Shown: positions 34,059 to 48,076, counted from the stretch's first letter. The stretch is 64,000 nucleotides of DNA from Cyclaneusma minus (GCA_037179335.1 JAKZHN010000004.1:1612001-1676000), one strand, 5' to 3'. The notes: generated by a model not told the origin, from the letters alone. Numbers and translations are program-made.

Positions 34059-36489
34059 CAGGCGTAAAGCAAATTATATTTAAAAAATTTTATTAAAAAA
34101 GGGAATTGAAAATAATATATTTCATAGTATTAAAGCAATTAATAATTTGCAAATATTTACAAAATTTAGCAAAATAAATAGCGCGGGTAAAAACATTAAC
34201 AATATATTAAAAAAGCAAAGTTATTAATAGCTGGAAATTTAATATGAAAAGAATTATAGGGCTTTTATAAGGCAAATATAATTAGCTATAATAATAATAA
34301 TAATATTTATATTAATATAATTAACATTAAATTTGCTATGAAAGAATATAAAAATAATATAATTGCTTTTTTTAAAAAAAAGAAATTGGTCTTAAATGTA
34401 TATTTAATTGAAAGATAAACGGTTTTTAAATTGGTTATAGCTATATACAAATTTAGCGGTAAAAAAAAACAGCAAAAGCAATTTTAAATATTATATTAAA
34501 ATTTAAATTAATTAATTGCTTTTTTACAAAAACGGCAATTGGAAAAAATAAGGCTTTAATAATAATGCCTAAAAATTGGGATTTTAAAAAAAAGAAAGCC
34601 TTATGCTTTATAAAATTGCCTTAAATCCATTAGCAATTTATTATAATGAGCTTAATTAAAAACTAATTAAAAATATTTTACGGAATTAAGCGGATTATAT
34701 AAATATAATATAAAATAAAAAATACAATTTAAATAAAATAAAGTTTAAACCTTTCTTCTTTATAGCAATTAATATCGTTATTGCAAAAACTAATCCATTT
34801 AATAATATAGACTATAATTGCGAAATAGGCAAATTTGCCTTTCCTGGTATTAAAATGCTTTTGAAAATTAATTAAAAATTTGTAAAAGCTATAAAACCCT
34901 ATAATTAGGCTATAAAACATTATATAATATATTTAGGGTAATAAAAAATTATAGCTATTTATTTTAGCAATGGTATATTAAAACCAAATTTAAATATTAT
35001 TATAAATATTAATTAGCAATTTTATTGATTAAATTATATAATAAAGCATTAATAAAATTATTTAAATATTTAGAAAAATAAATAGACTTTAATAAAATAT
35101 CCAGCTTTATAGCCAAAAGCAATTTTTTTTGCAAAATTAAATATTATAAGCTATTATATACAATATATTTAAAAAAGCCCCGCTATATTACAAAGCTATT
35201 GATATAAATTACCAATTTGCAAATTAACCACCCTGGTTTTTATTGCCGAAATATTTTAAAAATAGCTTCAATTTTAAAAATATTAATATTTCAAAAAATA
35301 TTGGCCAATTAAAGCTATTAAAATAGCGAAAGGCTAGCAAATGCTTAATATTAGAAAAAGATTAATATAAATATATTAATTATATTGTGCAAAAAAACAG
35401 CTAATAATATAAAAGCTATTTAAGCTTATAATTAAAATATCCGTTAATACATAAATTAAAAATTTTAATTTATTATTAAAAAATCCAATTTTATTATATT
35501 TAAAAACAATTGCGCTATTAAATCAAATTATCTTTAGTATTTTTAAGCAGCTTGCATTTAAAAAAAGCTTTAATACTAAATGGAAAAGCGGTAATAAAGC
35601 TTTAAAAATAGCAATAATAAAAATAGCCCAATTAAATAGCTAAAGCGGCAAAATTTAAATTTCCAGCCAGCTTTTATATTTTAAATAAAAAAATGGCTTT
35701 ATAAAAGCAAGGTTTTAATATTAAGGCTAAAATATTAGCCAGCTTCTTTTTAAAAAACCAATAGCATTATAATTTCCATATTAATCATTAAGCCTAGTAT
35801 TTTAACCAATATGTTTTTTTATTCTTTTTAATATTTTATAAAATATTTAAAGCTTAATAAAATAGGCTAAAATCCTATTTTTATAAAGCTAAAAGCTTTG
35901 AGAAATATACCGAAAATATAATATTATTATTATTTAAATAATAATACAAATTTAAATTAAACAGCTAAAATTTTAATAGCTATTTAAACGCTTTTATAAA
36001 AAAAATAAAAAAAAAATATTATTGCTAACTTAAAGACAAAAATTAATATATATTTTTTTTTAGCTAAACCCTAGCAGCCATTAATATAAAACAGCTATTA
36101 AAATTATGCGAAAATCATTTTTTATATTTTTTTCTAAAAAGAATATAAGCTTTACCAGCTTTGATTACCAATTTTAAAATTCTTAAAAGCCTGGTATGAT
36201 ATATAATAGCAGCTTTTTTTTAAATCAAAATATTAATTAAAAAACCAAAAAAAAGTAATAAATTAGGCGCTAAATATTTAAAGACTGGGGCATTAATTTA
36301 AAAAATAAAAAAACAAAAAAACAAACAAATAAAAAACCTTTTAAATATATTATAAAGCCAAATTAATAGCAATTTTATTATTTAATATATATAAAGCTTT
36401 TATATAAAATTTTAAATTATAATATATATATAAGCCAATATAGCCAAAAAAGCATCTATAATATAAAATACCCAATAGGAGCTATAAAA
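34059..36489. other. RIP-degraded AT-rich DNA, no gene recognised
   Basis: About 2.4 kb. The longest open frame is 63 codons on the minus strand (34729-34920) and resembles nothing I recognise. It is probably transposon debris. Confidence 0.5.
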
Positions 36490-36700
36490 ATAAATTATAT
36501 TAAAACCTAAATAGGCATTATTTATAAATTCAAGCAAGGGCAGGAAATAGCTATATTAATTGCAGTAAAAAGGGGAAAAGAAGCTTTCTCCTCCATTATA
36601 AAGCTATTTAGATTTTTTAGCGCTAGTATTGGCTGCGGGGTATAAACCATTGCTAGCTGCCTAAAGCATTAAGGGGAAGATATTATTTTATTTTAATATT
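36490..36700. repeat. 210-bp dispersed repeat, copy 1 (possible Copia LTR)
   Basis: Matches 59191-59399 in the same orientation over about 210 bp, including GCATTATTTATAAATT, CTCCATTATAAAGCTATTTA and GCTAGCTGC. Its middle is GC-richer than its surroundings. It lies about 600 bp beyond the 3' end of the minus-strand Copia remnant, where a 3' LTR would be expected, but no partner LTR was found upstream. Confidence 0.6.
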
Positions 36701-36736
36701 CCCTTTTAAAATTTATCCCTAATTTTTTAAAATCCT

Positions 36737-36874
36737 AATTTTTTAATTTTTTAATTTTTTAATTTTTTAATTTTTTAATTTTTTAATTTTTTAATTTTTT
36801 AATTTTTTAATTTTTTAATTTTTTAATTTTTTAATTTTTTAATTTTTTAATTTTTTAATTTTTTTAATTTTTTT
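36737..36874. repeat. 8-bp microsatellite (AATTTTTT)n, 15 perfect copies
   Basis: AATTTTTT repeats without error from 36737 to 36856, followed by two 9-bp units with an extra T. A perfect array inside heavily mutated DNA implies recent expansion by slippage. It contains no C or G and so cannot be touched by RIP. Confidence 0.9.
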
Positions 36875-37303
36875 ATTTATATAAATTTTTTAAATTTAAT
36901 TTTTAATAGCAATTTAATTATGCCGTTAGCAACTATATTATTTATAAAAATAAAATCGATATCTATCTTTTGTATGTTTTTTAAATTCCGAATATAATAA
37001 TAGCTAATATCGATATATTTCGACCTTTTATATAATTAAGGATTTTTAACTAAAGCAATTGCATTTTAATTATTTTTTAATATTTTAATATCTTTTGGAT
37101 TTTTTTTAATATATTAAAGGTAATTTAAATTTTTAAATATTTGGCCAATTTATTGGCCTTGCTTAATATAAATTGCCAATTTTATATATTTTGCCTTATA
37201 AATTAATATAGCTATTAATTGTTATTTTTTACTAAATTATAATAACAATTTAGTATAAAATATAATAATATTTTTGAAAACGCTTATTTAACTTATTTTA
37301 TTA

Positions 37304-38214
37304 CTAATTTAATATATATTTAAATAAATTATTATAAAAAAAACTTTTTTTTAAATTATAATAGATTTTATAATTAATTATTAAATTTAAACATCGCATT
37401 AGGTATTTTAGGATATAATTATAATATATAGCTGGATTTAATATATATTGCGCTAATTTATTAAAAGCAAAAGCTATATTTGGTTTAATTAAAATTATAG
37501 TAAATATAAAAATTTTAATTGCGCGCGAATATTCCGATATATTTATTATTTTATTTATTTCGAATATAGAATATAAATTGATATTATTTAAACTAAATAT
37601 ATTTTTAGGCTTTTTTTGCACTTTATAAATGCCAAATTTATTAAACATAATGCGAATATATTATTGCTGATTTAATTATAGTGTTTTATTTTTTCAATTT
37701 CTAATAACTTTTATATTTAAAATTTCAATAACTTTTTCTAGATTTTTAGCAGAAAAATATATATTAAGCTTTTAATAAAACTATAGCAAATTTTTTTGTT
37801 TTTTCCAGCTGCGGCAATATTGTTTATATATATTAAAAGCTTAATTAGTTTCTTAAAATATATATAAAAATACAAACTAGCTTTATTTTATATAAAATCC
37901 TATTTTTGCAATTTTGTTTTTATAAAAAGATTTTAATTTCTTGCAATTTATTTAAATTAGTATAGGCTTTCTATAAATTAAAGCATCTTTTTAACCATTA
38001 TTTTTTAAAAAACCTTTATAAAAATATAAAACTGGTTTTTAGCTTTTATAAAAGCATGTTTAATATTAAAATAAAAATATTCAAAATTGGTTTTTATTAT
38101 AATTAATAAAAATAGGCGCAAAACTTCTATCCGTATAATTGGGGCAAATATTTTAATATAATATTTTCCGTATTTTTAAAAACAAATTCTAATTATTAGC
38201 TTAGTTTTAAAGCG
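37304..38214 (-). pseudogene. Ty1/Copia reverse transcriptase remnant
   Basis: Reading the minus strand from about 38214, one sees KYGKYYIKIFAPIIRIEVLR, then LFLLIIIKTNFEYFYFNIKHAF. This matches the Copia RT run KYGIDYxETFAPVxRxxxIR...YQxDVKxAF. The last 115 codons are open (37304-37648) and contain SRAIKIFIFTIILIKPNIAFA, against YRxAIGSLMYAMLxTRPDIAFA, then NKLAQYILNPAIYYNYILKYL. The YVDD box lies in a damaged stretch near 37,760. Both RT halves are recognisable but stops and shifts make it non-functional. No integrase was found on the 5' side. Confidence 0.85.
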
Positions 38215-40202
38215 TTTAATTATTTTATTTAAATTTGTTTTAATTATATAAATCTATTTTGCAAATATTAATTTTAATTCTTTTATTTTTAAATACTGGT
38301 TTTTTTTAAAAAAAATATATAGCCTTTGTTTATTTGCCAGCGTATTTGGAATTATCAATAGCTTTATTATATAATTATAAAATACAAATTCTATATACTT
38401 TAATTGCTAAATAGGCTTTTTTTTAATATTATTAATTTATTTATTTAAATTTTTATTATTGTAATTTATTTATACCAATATTATATATATAATTTTTATA
38501 AACTTTATTTTTTGTTTTTGAATTTTAGCAATATTCTTTTTCTAGCGCCTTTTATTATTATTTTTTGAAAACGATAATGCTAATTTGGTATAGCTATTAA
38601 TTTTGGAATTTAATTTATTAAAATTATTAATTAATTAATAGAAATAGCCGGAGTATTTTTTATTTTTTAAATTGGTAAATTTAGTATATTATTATTATTA
38701 TTGTATTTCATATAATTGGAAAAAGGTATAAATTGCGAAATTTAAACATTGATTTTTAAAAATTTGATTTTTAATATAAGGATGCTTTGCTGTTTTATTG
38801 GGTTTTAAAGCCTTGCCGGCTAAAGTTTTCTTTTTAATTACCCTTATTAAATTTGCTATTTTACTTAAACTCGAAGGCAAAGCAATATTTTTAAAATTTA
38901 AAACGTTATTAATTATAAATCATAATTTAGGTATTTAAAATAATTTAAATTCCGGTTAATATAGCTTTCTTAAATTAAATGCCAAAAATATGATATCTAA
39001 AGCCCTTTTGAAATATTAAAGATTTTTTTATTTTATAGTTTAGAAATTATAGGAATAATTGGCCTATTTTAACTAATATTTAATATTTAATTTAAAAATA
39101 TTATTTTGGCGGCTTTTTTAACCATTTTTAAATTTTATTTTAGCAATATATTTTTTAATAGTTTATTTAATTATTTGCGTTCTGATTTATTTTTCCTAGC
39201 CCGGTTTCTATATTTTGCAAATAATTGGATTTTTAATTTAGTAATATTTCTAAGGGTACTTTTAAAAAGTTTGTATCAGCTAATACGGGTGATTTTCTTT
39301 AATTTTAAAAAATAAACTTTTTATTATTTGGTAATAATTTCCGTATATTTTATAAAAACCTTAACTTTTTGAATATTTATTAGCATATTATATTGCTGGC
39401 CTTAAAATAGCATTTTTCGGTTTAAATAAATAAAATATTTGGCGCCGAATATTCAAATATAATTAATTTTCGAAATTATTTAAAAATAAGCTTTATTAAG
39501 GGTTATTGAATATTTATTAATTATTGGCTTTTTTTATTATGGTTTTAAATATATACATTATATTTAATAATTTTATTTTAAAATTTAATTAGCAATTAAG
39601 CATTAAAGAAAATTAATTTAAATATTATATTTGGCTAATGTATTTTAGTATAAGGATGCAATTATTATAAACTAATATTTTATATCTTTAATAAACTTTT
39701 ATTTTTTAATAACTTTAAGCAATTTAAAAGCATTATTATTTTTGCAAGCTTTAATTTTATAGCTAATTTATAGCTTTTTGTTTTAATTCATATTTTTAGT
39801 TTTTTACCGGTTTTAGCTTTTATTTTATAAAAAATAAACCAGATTTTTTTAAATAAAAGTTAATAATTTAAAATAGCTATTTATTTATATAAAAGGACTA
39901 ATTAAAGCTTTTAATAATATTAAAATAAATAAGCTTAAGTCTTTTTTTATGCGGACTAAGCTTTTTGGAAATTTAATTTCTTATTTTTTCAATAATATAA
40001 TGATTGCAATTTTTTTAAATGGTTGGGATTTTAATTAATTTATTAAATATTATTATTTTATAGAAATTTCCAATTTTATTTAATCCTATATAATTTTTTT
40101 TATATCATAGCTTTTAAATTTATTATTCGTTTTTAATAAGCTTTAAAAATTTCGATTAATTAAATTTAATAAGTTTAGGCTGAATTTCTTTTTAATCGAT
40201 TA
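38215..40202 (-). other. Probable 5' part of the Copia remnant; unresolved
   Basis: AT-rich DNA upstream (minus sense) of the Copia RT, where integrase and gag should be. A 60-codon open stretch at 38698-38880 on the minus strand and a 69-codon one at 39106-39315 on the plus strand show no clear domain. The element's 5' LTR could not be located. Confidence 0.4.
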
Positions 40203-40400
40203 TATTACGGTACTAATTTATAAAAGCCTATCACGTGTTTTATATAAAGTTTATTAAGCATATTAAATTTAAATTTAATATCTTTGTCCTTTTAGCGCAG
40301 CGGTAGCTGGCTATGAAAAATAGCCTCTAATAAATTTAATAGCTAAAAATCCAAAATTTAATTTTCCGAAAAGCCAAGGGCTTTTCCGTTATACTATATT
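40203..40400 (+). repeat. tRNA-like (SINE-like) unit, copy 1
   Basis: Direct repeat of 40618-40814. It contains TAGCGCAGCGG at 40293-40303, an exact fit to the tRNA box A form TRGYNNAGYNGG. About 50 bp later comes AATTTAATTTTCC, where copy 2 has a near-perfect box B. Possibly a tRNA-derived SINE or a tRNA pseudogene. Confidence 0.55.
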
Positions 40401-40617
40401 AAATTCAATTATTTAAGCGGGGAATGCTAATTGCTATAGCGTAATTAATTGGCCTGGCATCTATATAACCTTGTACGTATATACCCGTAGCACATAGCAA
40501 TCCGCTTAAAAGTCGCTTCCAAAAATCAATAGTAATTTTATAAATGCTATAAATAGCCATTCCGGCCTAGCGGCTCGAAAGCCTGCAAGGATTGCCGCGA
40601 ATTTAGCTAAGAAAAGG
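40401..40617. other. Spacer between the two tRNA-like units
   Basis: A 217-bp sequence, GC-richer than its surroundings, with short words such as GTACGTATATACCCGTAGC and GGCCTAGCGGCTCG. With the flanking direct repeats it could be the inside of a small terminal-repeat element (TRIM-like), or the distance between two SINE insertions. Confidence 0.4.
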
Positions 40618-40814
40618 TATTACGGTGCTAGCTTATAAAAGCCTATTACGTGCTTTATATAAAATTTATCAAGCATATTAAATTTAAATTTAATATCGTT
40701 ACTCTTTTAATATAGCGGTAGCTGGTTATAAAAAATAGCTTTTAATAAATTTAACAGCTAAAACTCCGGGGTTTAACTCCCCGGGGAGCTAGGGGCTTTT
40801 TTATTATAGGTTAT
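40618..40814 (+). repeat. tRNA-like (SINE-like) unit, copy 2
   Basis: Same start (TATTACGGT) and same length (197 bp) as copy 1. Box A is decayed (TAATATAGCGG, 40708-40718), but box B is nearly perfect: GGTTTAACTCC at 40770-40780, inside the hairpin CCGGGGTTTAACTCCCCGG, against GGTTCGAATCC. The changes fit RIP of the canonical boxes. Between them the two copies preserve one intact box each. Confidence 0.55.
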
Positions 40815-41335
40815 TATAATTTCTTTTTAAAGCTTTAATTATTTTTATAATATATAATATTTTATTTCCTTTAATATTTATACGTATTATAATATATACT
40901 TATATATATATATATTTATTTTAATTATAATTTAGCTATTTTTGCTTTTAAACCATGTTTTAAAATTAATATTATATAGTTTTTTTTCCAAAATTAAATT
41001 GCAATTAAATTGCGGAATATGTTTCTTTTTGCAATGCTATTAAAAAATTATTTTTATATATTAGTAATGCAATATCGCGATAAATGGCTTAATTTTTTTA
41101 ATTTCAACCGGTATATATTTTGGTAATTAATTAATTTATTTAAATATGTTAATTTAATTAAATATATTAATTTAATTAAATATATAAGTAAAAACGGCTA
41201 TATTTAATACCCAATAAAAAGGAGCGATTTTACCAATTAATGTTCTAGAAATTTAATTTTGTCTTTGGATTTTTTAATTGGATTCTTTTTAACGTTTTTC
41301 TTTATTAGCAATAAAGCCTATAGCCTTTGAATAAT
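40815..41335. other. AT-rich DNA, nothing recognised
   Basis: About 520 bp of degraded sequence between the tRNA-like unit and the Gypsy element. No gene or repeat was found. Confidence 0.5.
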
Positions 41336-41340
41336 AAATA
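41336..41340. repeat. Target-site duplication of Gypsy copy 2, left (AAATA)
   Basis: AAATA before the LTR here and AAGTA after the LTR at 57699-57703: four of five bases match, and the difference is G-to-A, consistent with RIP. Confidence 0.5.
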
Positions 41341-41566
41341 TATTACAATGGTTAAAGATAAATTGGCAAATAAGGGTATATTATATATATTTTTTATCTA
41401 TAAGAAATAGCCGCTGCCCTTTTTAAATAAAAATAGCAATGCCTAAATATTATATATTAAAAGCCTTGCTTAGCTTTTTTAATAAATAATGCTTAATTTT
41501 TATGTATTTTTAATATATATCTTTTATAAAATGCCTACAGAATGCGTTTTTTAGCCTTATATATAT
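41341..41566 (-). repeat. 3' LTR of Gypsy copy 2
   Basis: 226 bp aligned to the other LTRs. The outer end (TATTACAATGG) is the less mutated end. The inner head reads AAGGCTAAAAAACGCATTCTG where the 5' LTRs keep GGGGCCGAGAAGGGCGCCCTG; all but one difference is a transition. Confidence 0.85.
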
Positions 41567-44074
41567 ATATCTTTTTTTATAATTTTAGGCCCTAAAAAGT
41601 TTAAATATAAAATTTTGCTTTTTAATAATTGAATATTTAATTTTAATTATTAATTTCGGCTTTTCATTTTACCCACATAAATTAATAGGCCTTTATTAAT
41701 TTGCTATTATTAATAACCATTTTTAAATTTATTATTGCCCAATTTTTAAAGCTTTAATTTCAATATATAGCTTATATTATTTATTATTAAATTAACTTTA
41801 AATTTCTATTTAATTATTTTTATTATTCCAATTTCCATTTTTTTATATTAAGATTTATTAGGATTTTATTATCCTTATCAGCTTATATATGCCCTCCCCG
41901 CTTTCGCGCATGCCTTTTTTGCAAATGCCGGAGAATCAATATAGCGGCGGCTTATCTCGAGTGATCGGTTTTAAAATTTCTCTAATTTTTTGCCGGCAAA
42001 TTTCAGGGTTTTTCCTTTTCCCCAGTGTCTTTTTTATAGCAATTATATTAGGCTTTATTACGGCTTTATTTATATAAAGTAGGCTTTCCTATTTTTATTA
42101 GGCTTTGTTTTATTATTGCCTTTATATAGGTTTTTTAATATATGCCTTTTTAATAAAAATTAAGCCTTTTTTATTTTTCTTTATTTATTATGTTTTTTTA
42201 TTTTTAATATTATAGCCCCTAATATCTTTAATCGCGAAATACAAAATCTTGGTAACGGCTTATTTTAAATCCCGCGCAATAAAAATTCTATTTATAATTA
42301 TAATAATAATGCTAAATTCGCAATTTCATTATGAAATTTAAATTGCAATTATATTAAGCCAATATTTATATTTTAAATCCTTATTTGCGCTTGCTATATA
42401 TAAAACTTTTATTTGAACCCCTTTTGCAAAAAATTTAATCTTTATAATTAAGCTGTAAATAATTTTAAATACAATTATTATTATAATAATTATAAGCCTT
42501 TTTATTGTATAATAAATTTATTCTTTGCTTCTTTTATTTTCTTTCATTAATTAATTTATTATTTTATAAAGTTTCGTCATTTAAATTTCCTTACTTAATA
42601 TGATTTACAATATTTTTATATTTTATTATTATTATTATTATATTAAAACTTTCTTTTTTTAAAAAGCAATATATTAATTACAATAATAAATTAATTTAAT
42701 TAAAAAATAATATAAAAATTGCCGGGATTTTTTTCTAAAAATATAAAATATATAATATATTTAAAAATATTATAGCTATAATAATAGCCTTAATTAAGAT
42801 TAGTTTTGCAATTTATATTTTAATGTATATAGCAATTAATATTTAATGCTATTTAATAAATTTATTTCCCGGCTTTTTTTATAGATATTTAATTAGGGTA
42901 TAAATAAATTATAATTTTACTTATTTGTTTAATAATATTTTATTTAATATAAAAAAAGACCCCAAATTTTTAATAATATAATATAAAATACAAAAGCTAT
43001 AAATTTAATATATATAAATTGGAATTTAAAAATATTATAGAGTTGTTTATTTTATTAACCGGATTTATTTTATATAATATTTATTTTTAATCAAATTATT
43101 TAATATATAAAATATATAATTTTTAGTTGCGTATTTTATAATTTTTAATTAAATTAAGCTTATTGCCTAATTTCCAATTTGTTAATTTAATTTTTTATAA
43201 AATATAATTTAAACTAATTTCATTTAAATAAAAATAAAAAAAACTTTATACTTTTATTTTTTAAATATTTCTATTTTTGCTTTTGCTTAATATTGCATAT
43301 AATTAAGCATTTTCCATTTAAATATAAAATTAAAATTAGCTTTTTAATTTCTTTTTTAAAAATTTACGCTTTTTTTATAATTTTTCTATTATTATTATAA
43401 TTTAGCTTTGGTATTTTTTTATCTTTTTTTAAATTATTAAAGCATTTTTTAAAACTTTTTAAATTAATATTTAACTTTAATTTTGATTTTGGCCTTTTTA
43501 ATATATATAAAATCTAAATTAAACGTTTTCACTTTTTTTTTATATATTATAATCTTTTGAGTTTTTGATTTTAATTATCTTTAAATTTTTTAAAATGCTT
43601 TAGCAAATTTTAAAAAACTAATATAAAGAAAATTATATAATTTTTTTTAATTAAAATCGAAATAGAAATTTTAAATAATGAGCTTAGGCTTTTATTCTTT
43701 TATAAAAAAAAAGCTTATATATTTTTCCGCTAATTTTCCGGCTTTGAAGCATATATTTTTCATAAATAAAAAAAATTAATTTCTTTTATTAAAATTTATA
43801 ATTTTATTCTTTTTTATATATTATTTTATATATTTATTGATAGTATTTTTCCAATTTTTATAATAATATATATTTGCTATATTATTATTATTATTTTGCT
43901 TTTTTATATTAAATATTTTAATTTTTATAAATTATATAAAAGAATTAATATTAATTTATATATAATATTTATATATTAAAACAAAAACAAAAACAACTAT
44001 TTTATATTATTATAAGCAAATTTTATTATAGCTAATTAAATTGCCTAACTTATTTTTTTATTATTATAGCAATA

Positions 44075-44216
44075 TCATATATAAAGTTTTAAAATTTAAT
44101 TTATTTACTTTATTTGCTTATCTATTTAAAAATAAAATACAATACTATATATAAAGTTTTAAAATTTAATTTATTTACTTTATTTGCTTATTTATTTAAA
44201 AATAAAATACAATACT
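44075..44216. repeat. 70-bp tandem duplication inside Gypsy copy 2
   Basis: ATATAAAGTTTTAAAATTTA recurs with a 70-bp period, at 44079 and 44149, and the two units differ at only about two or three bases. Copy 1 has a single version of this sequence (about 17,170-17,240). The duplication is therefore private to copy 2 and arose after most of the mutation. Confidence 0.8.
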
Positions 44217-45899
44217 ATATTTATATATTATATCGAATTTATAGAAAAAAGCCTTTAATAATATATTAATAAATATAAAACTATAATTAAATATAATAAT
44301 TTGAAGGGTCTTTATAAAATAAATAATTTTATTAAAAATTATATATCTAAATTACGCTACTTTAATATAATAATTTATTATTATTAAAATAATATTAAAT
44401 ATTTCATTTATATAATATAAATTTAGCAAGCTTATAATAAAATTTTATAATAAATATATTTATAATTCATTAATTAAAACTAAAAATTATTGCTAATTAT
44501 AAAGGATATATTAATAAATTTTATTTTATTAATAAATATAATAATTATATATCTAATTCCGTAGTTCTATTTTTATACCTAGCTAATAATATTTATAATA
44601 AATTAAAATGAAAATTAGGTTTATTTTAAAATAGCTTATTAATTTGCTATTATAATAAATATATAAAGATTTACTATATAATTTATTTGCTTTAAAATTC
44701 TATAATTCTTTTATATATTATATATTATTTTTATGCATTATAAATTAGCTTTATATTTTTATTATATATTTATTATTATTTTAAATTTTAAAAATAATCA
44801 TAAGATTTATTTTGATTATTTTGATTTTAAAATTTAAATAATTTAAATAAAATATAATTTTGTATTTAAAAATTTGTATTTATAATATATAAATAAAATA
44901 CATAGCATTAACTTCCCGGCTTAATAATTTTAATTAAAATATAATTACCGTATTTATAAAAGCAGCTATATTTTTCAAAAATTATATATTTAATATATAA
45001 TTAAATAAATAGCAAAGCTTTTATTATAATATGGGCAAAAATTTCTTTAATATTTTTGCTTAAATAATTTTTATTATTTCTTTACAATTTAGCCTATAAA
45101 ATAAAAAATTAGCGGGATTTTAAATTTTTGCAAAATATTTAATATTAAAATTATAAAATTTTAATTTTATAATTTATTTTATTCAATATTTATTATATAT
45201 ATTTTATATTTATAAAATAGCGCAAATTATTATAATTTAAAAGCATTTAAATTTTATAACATAAATTTTTAATATATTGCTTTTAATATTAAAAAAAGAA
45301 TATAATTGCAAGCAATTTAATATTATATATTTAATATATTAATTTAATATTAATTAGCTTACAAAATTAAAAAGCTATTAAATACCAATAACATTATATT
45401 AAATTATTTACATTTTTAAATTGCTTTAAAATCTCCAATATTATAAATTTAAAAATATTATATATAATTTGCAAATATTTTATAAAATCGAAATATTGCA
45501 ATATTAATTTGTTTATAAATATATTTTTAATACGCTAAAAAGCTTTTTGCGCTTCTAAAAGCTATTTAGTTCTTTTTTTTTATATTGCTAATAAACAAAT
45601 TAATTATAAGCAATATAATCCTGCTCTATTTTAAAATAAACCGCTTATAAAAATTAATTTATTTTAAACATAATTGCAATTTTTTATATATAATCAATAT
45701 AAGCTATTTTTAAATAATATGCATTATTTTTTAATTTTATATATATATTATTATTTTCTATTATAAAATTTAGAAATAAAATTTTATTTATTTTATTTAT
45801 TTTAAATTTGCATTTGTCTTTGTTTTACAAAAAACTTTTTTTTCAAAGTTTTTTAAATATATCTTTTATATATTTATTATATTTGCTAAGGTTTTTTAA

Positions 45900-46220
45900 A
45901 TAATATATTTATATAAATTTAAAATATAATTAATATATTTACCAATTTAAATAATATTACCAAATATTTAAAATAGCTGAACTTTCTATAAAATATTATT
46001 TCCCATTTATTTCCCTTTTATATACAAATTTTATAATACGTATTCTTAAAACTTAATTTAATAAAAATTTTAGCTTTTTTTAATTTAATTAAAACGTTAT
46101 GTATTAAAAAAAAGCAGCAATTTTGAATAATAACGTTATTTAATCCTTTGTAATTAATATATAAATATAAGCCATTTTTTTAATATAAATAATATAAAAG
46201 CTTTTATTAAAGTTTTTAAT
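45900..46220 (-). pseudogene. Gypsy reverse transcriptase remnant (copy 2)
   Basis: Minus-strand counterpart of the copy 1 RT. It reads YIYILI or YLYINYK in neighbouring frames, then IKLKKAKIFIKL and KGNKWEIIFYRKFSYFKYL, against the Gypsy RT block EGDEWKTAFRTRYGHFEYxVMPFGL. More frameshifted than copy 1 here, but with the EW.T.F block better kept. Non-functional. Confidence 0.7.
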
Positions 46221-46424
46221 TTATAAATTCAGCTTTTTACTAATATATTATTAAAATATGTTTTTAATATAATTAGCTATTTTTTAAATAGCTTATAAAT
46301 AGATTAGTAAAATAAATTTATTTTAAATCTTATAATATAATTTTAATTAAAATATATAAATAATATACTAAATTTTATTATATTAAAAATATTATTAAAA
46401 TTGCTTAATTCTTTTATGTTTTAT

Positions 46425-46455
<31 letters not shown>

Positions 46456-48065
46456 AATTTTACTATATACTTTTTATAAATACTTTTAATATTTGGCAAT
46501 TTACAATTTTAAAACCATATTAAAATCCAATTTTATTTTGCCAAAATTTTAAAATTTTATTTAATATATATATAATAGGATTTCTATTCAAATTTATAAT
46601 ATTCTTTATAAAAAACAGCTTTTTATTTATTTTATTCAATATTATTTTATATAATTTAATATTATATTTTCAGCTTTTATATATGAAATATTTTATATAT
46701 AATAATTTCCTATTTATTATATCGAAAAAATATAAATTATTGCACCTAGCGTTTTTAATTTATTTAATTTATTTTAAATAATAATTTTATATTTAATTTA
46801 GCATTTATAAATAAAATTGGCTTTAGGCTAATTATAATATTTGTTATTCATTTATTTAAATTAAACCATATTTAAAAGCAAATTATATAAATATGCAAAT
46901 ATCCTTTCATATTTTAATACTTTAACTTTTTATATTATTTTTATTATTAAAACTTTTAATAAAAAATTTATAATATTATTCAATTTTTATTTTACTTTTA
47001 TTAAAAAAACAAATTTATCAATATTGCATATACATCTTAATTTATTTTTATTTTTATGCAAATATTGATACCATAAATGTTTTATTTAATTTATTGTTAA
47101 TAAAATTAAAAGCGGAAATTATATTTTAAATATTAAGTGCAATTAAATAATTAATTATTATATGCTTTTGCTTTATAAAAAGATTATTAAATTAGGTAAT
47201 TAATAGCAAAAAAAAATCTAATTATTATATTTATATTTATAATTTATAAAATTAAAAATATTATTTATAGATTTTGTAAAAAGATCTTAATTATATTTAT
47301 TTTAATTATAATTATTATAATTTTAGCTATAATTAAAGCCATTTTTATATAATTGGCCATTTTCTTTATAGCCGCTAAAGCCATTATTATTTAAAATATA
47401 TATTTTACCGCCGGGCTATTTATATTTGCAGGCCTAATATGTAAGCCTTTAGCAATCTTCTTCTTTGTAAATTCAATTAAATAAATTATAATTATTAAAA
47501 TTATAATTAAAATATAAAATCAACCGGTGTTAAATTTAATTATATTATTGGCTTTTATAATTAGGCTAATATTAAATTGCTATATTATTTCCAACATATT
47601 ATATAAATTTTACCATTTATTATAATTATTATAATTTGTTTTTACGCTTAATAGTTTTAATTATATTAAATATATATTATATATTAATTTATAATTAATT
47701 GCTCTATTAAAAATAAAATCCTATTTAATATTATTATAAAATTTAAAAATAAATTAATTATTAAAAAATGTAAAAAGCATATTTTCTATATAAAAAAGCA
47801 AAAACTTTATTTTGCAATAAAATCCTTTAAACCTTTTTAAGCCGTTTTAGCAAATTATTTTAATATATATAATATATATTATTATTTTATATTTATTATA
47901 TTTAATATCAAATTTTTAAGTTTTTTTTATAATCTTTTTATCATTTATAATTTATTTAATAATATTATTATATGATATATATATAGCTTTTAAATACAAT
48001 TAAAACGCAATAAATATATATTATATATTAAAATAATTTTATAAGCAATTAAATTATTTATAATA

Positions 48066-48076
48066 TTTATATATAT
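48066..48076. repeat. Target-site duplication of the 8.8-kb insertion, left
   Basis: TTTATATATAT here and at 56905-56915. Uninterrupted copy 1 has a single version of the site (near 12,330-12,350). The site is A/T-only, so the exact length is uncertain. Confidence 0.55.

Noticed and set aside
36737..36874. Microsatellite as a telomere-like or CRISPR-type array
   Set aside because: The unit is 8 bp of only A and T with no spacers, so simple slippage explains it.
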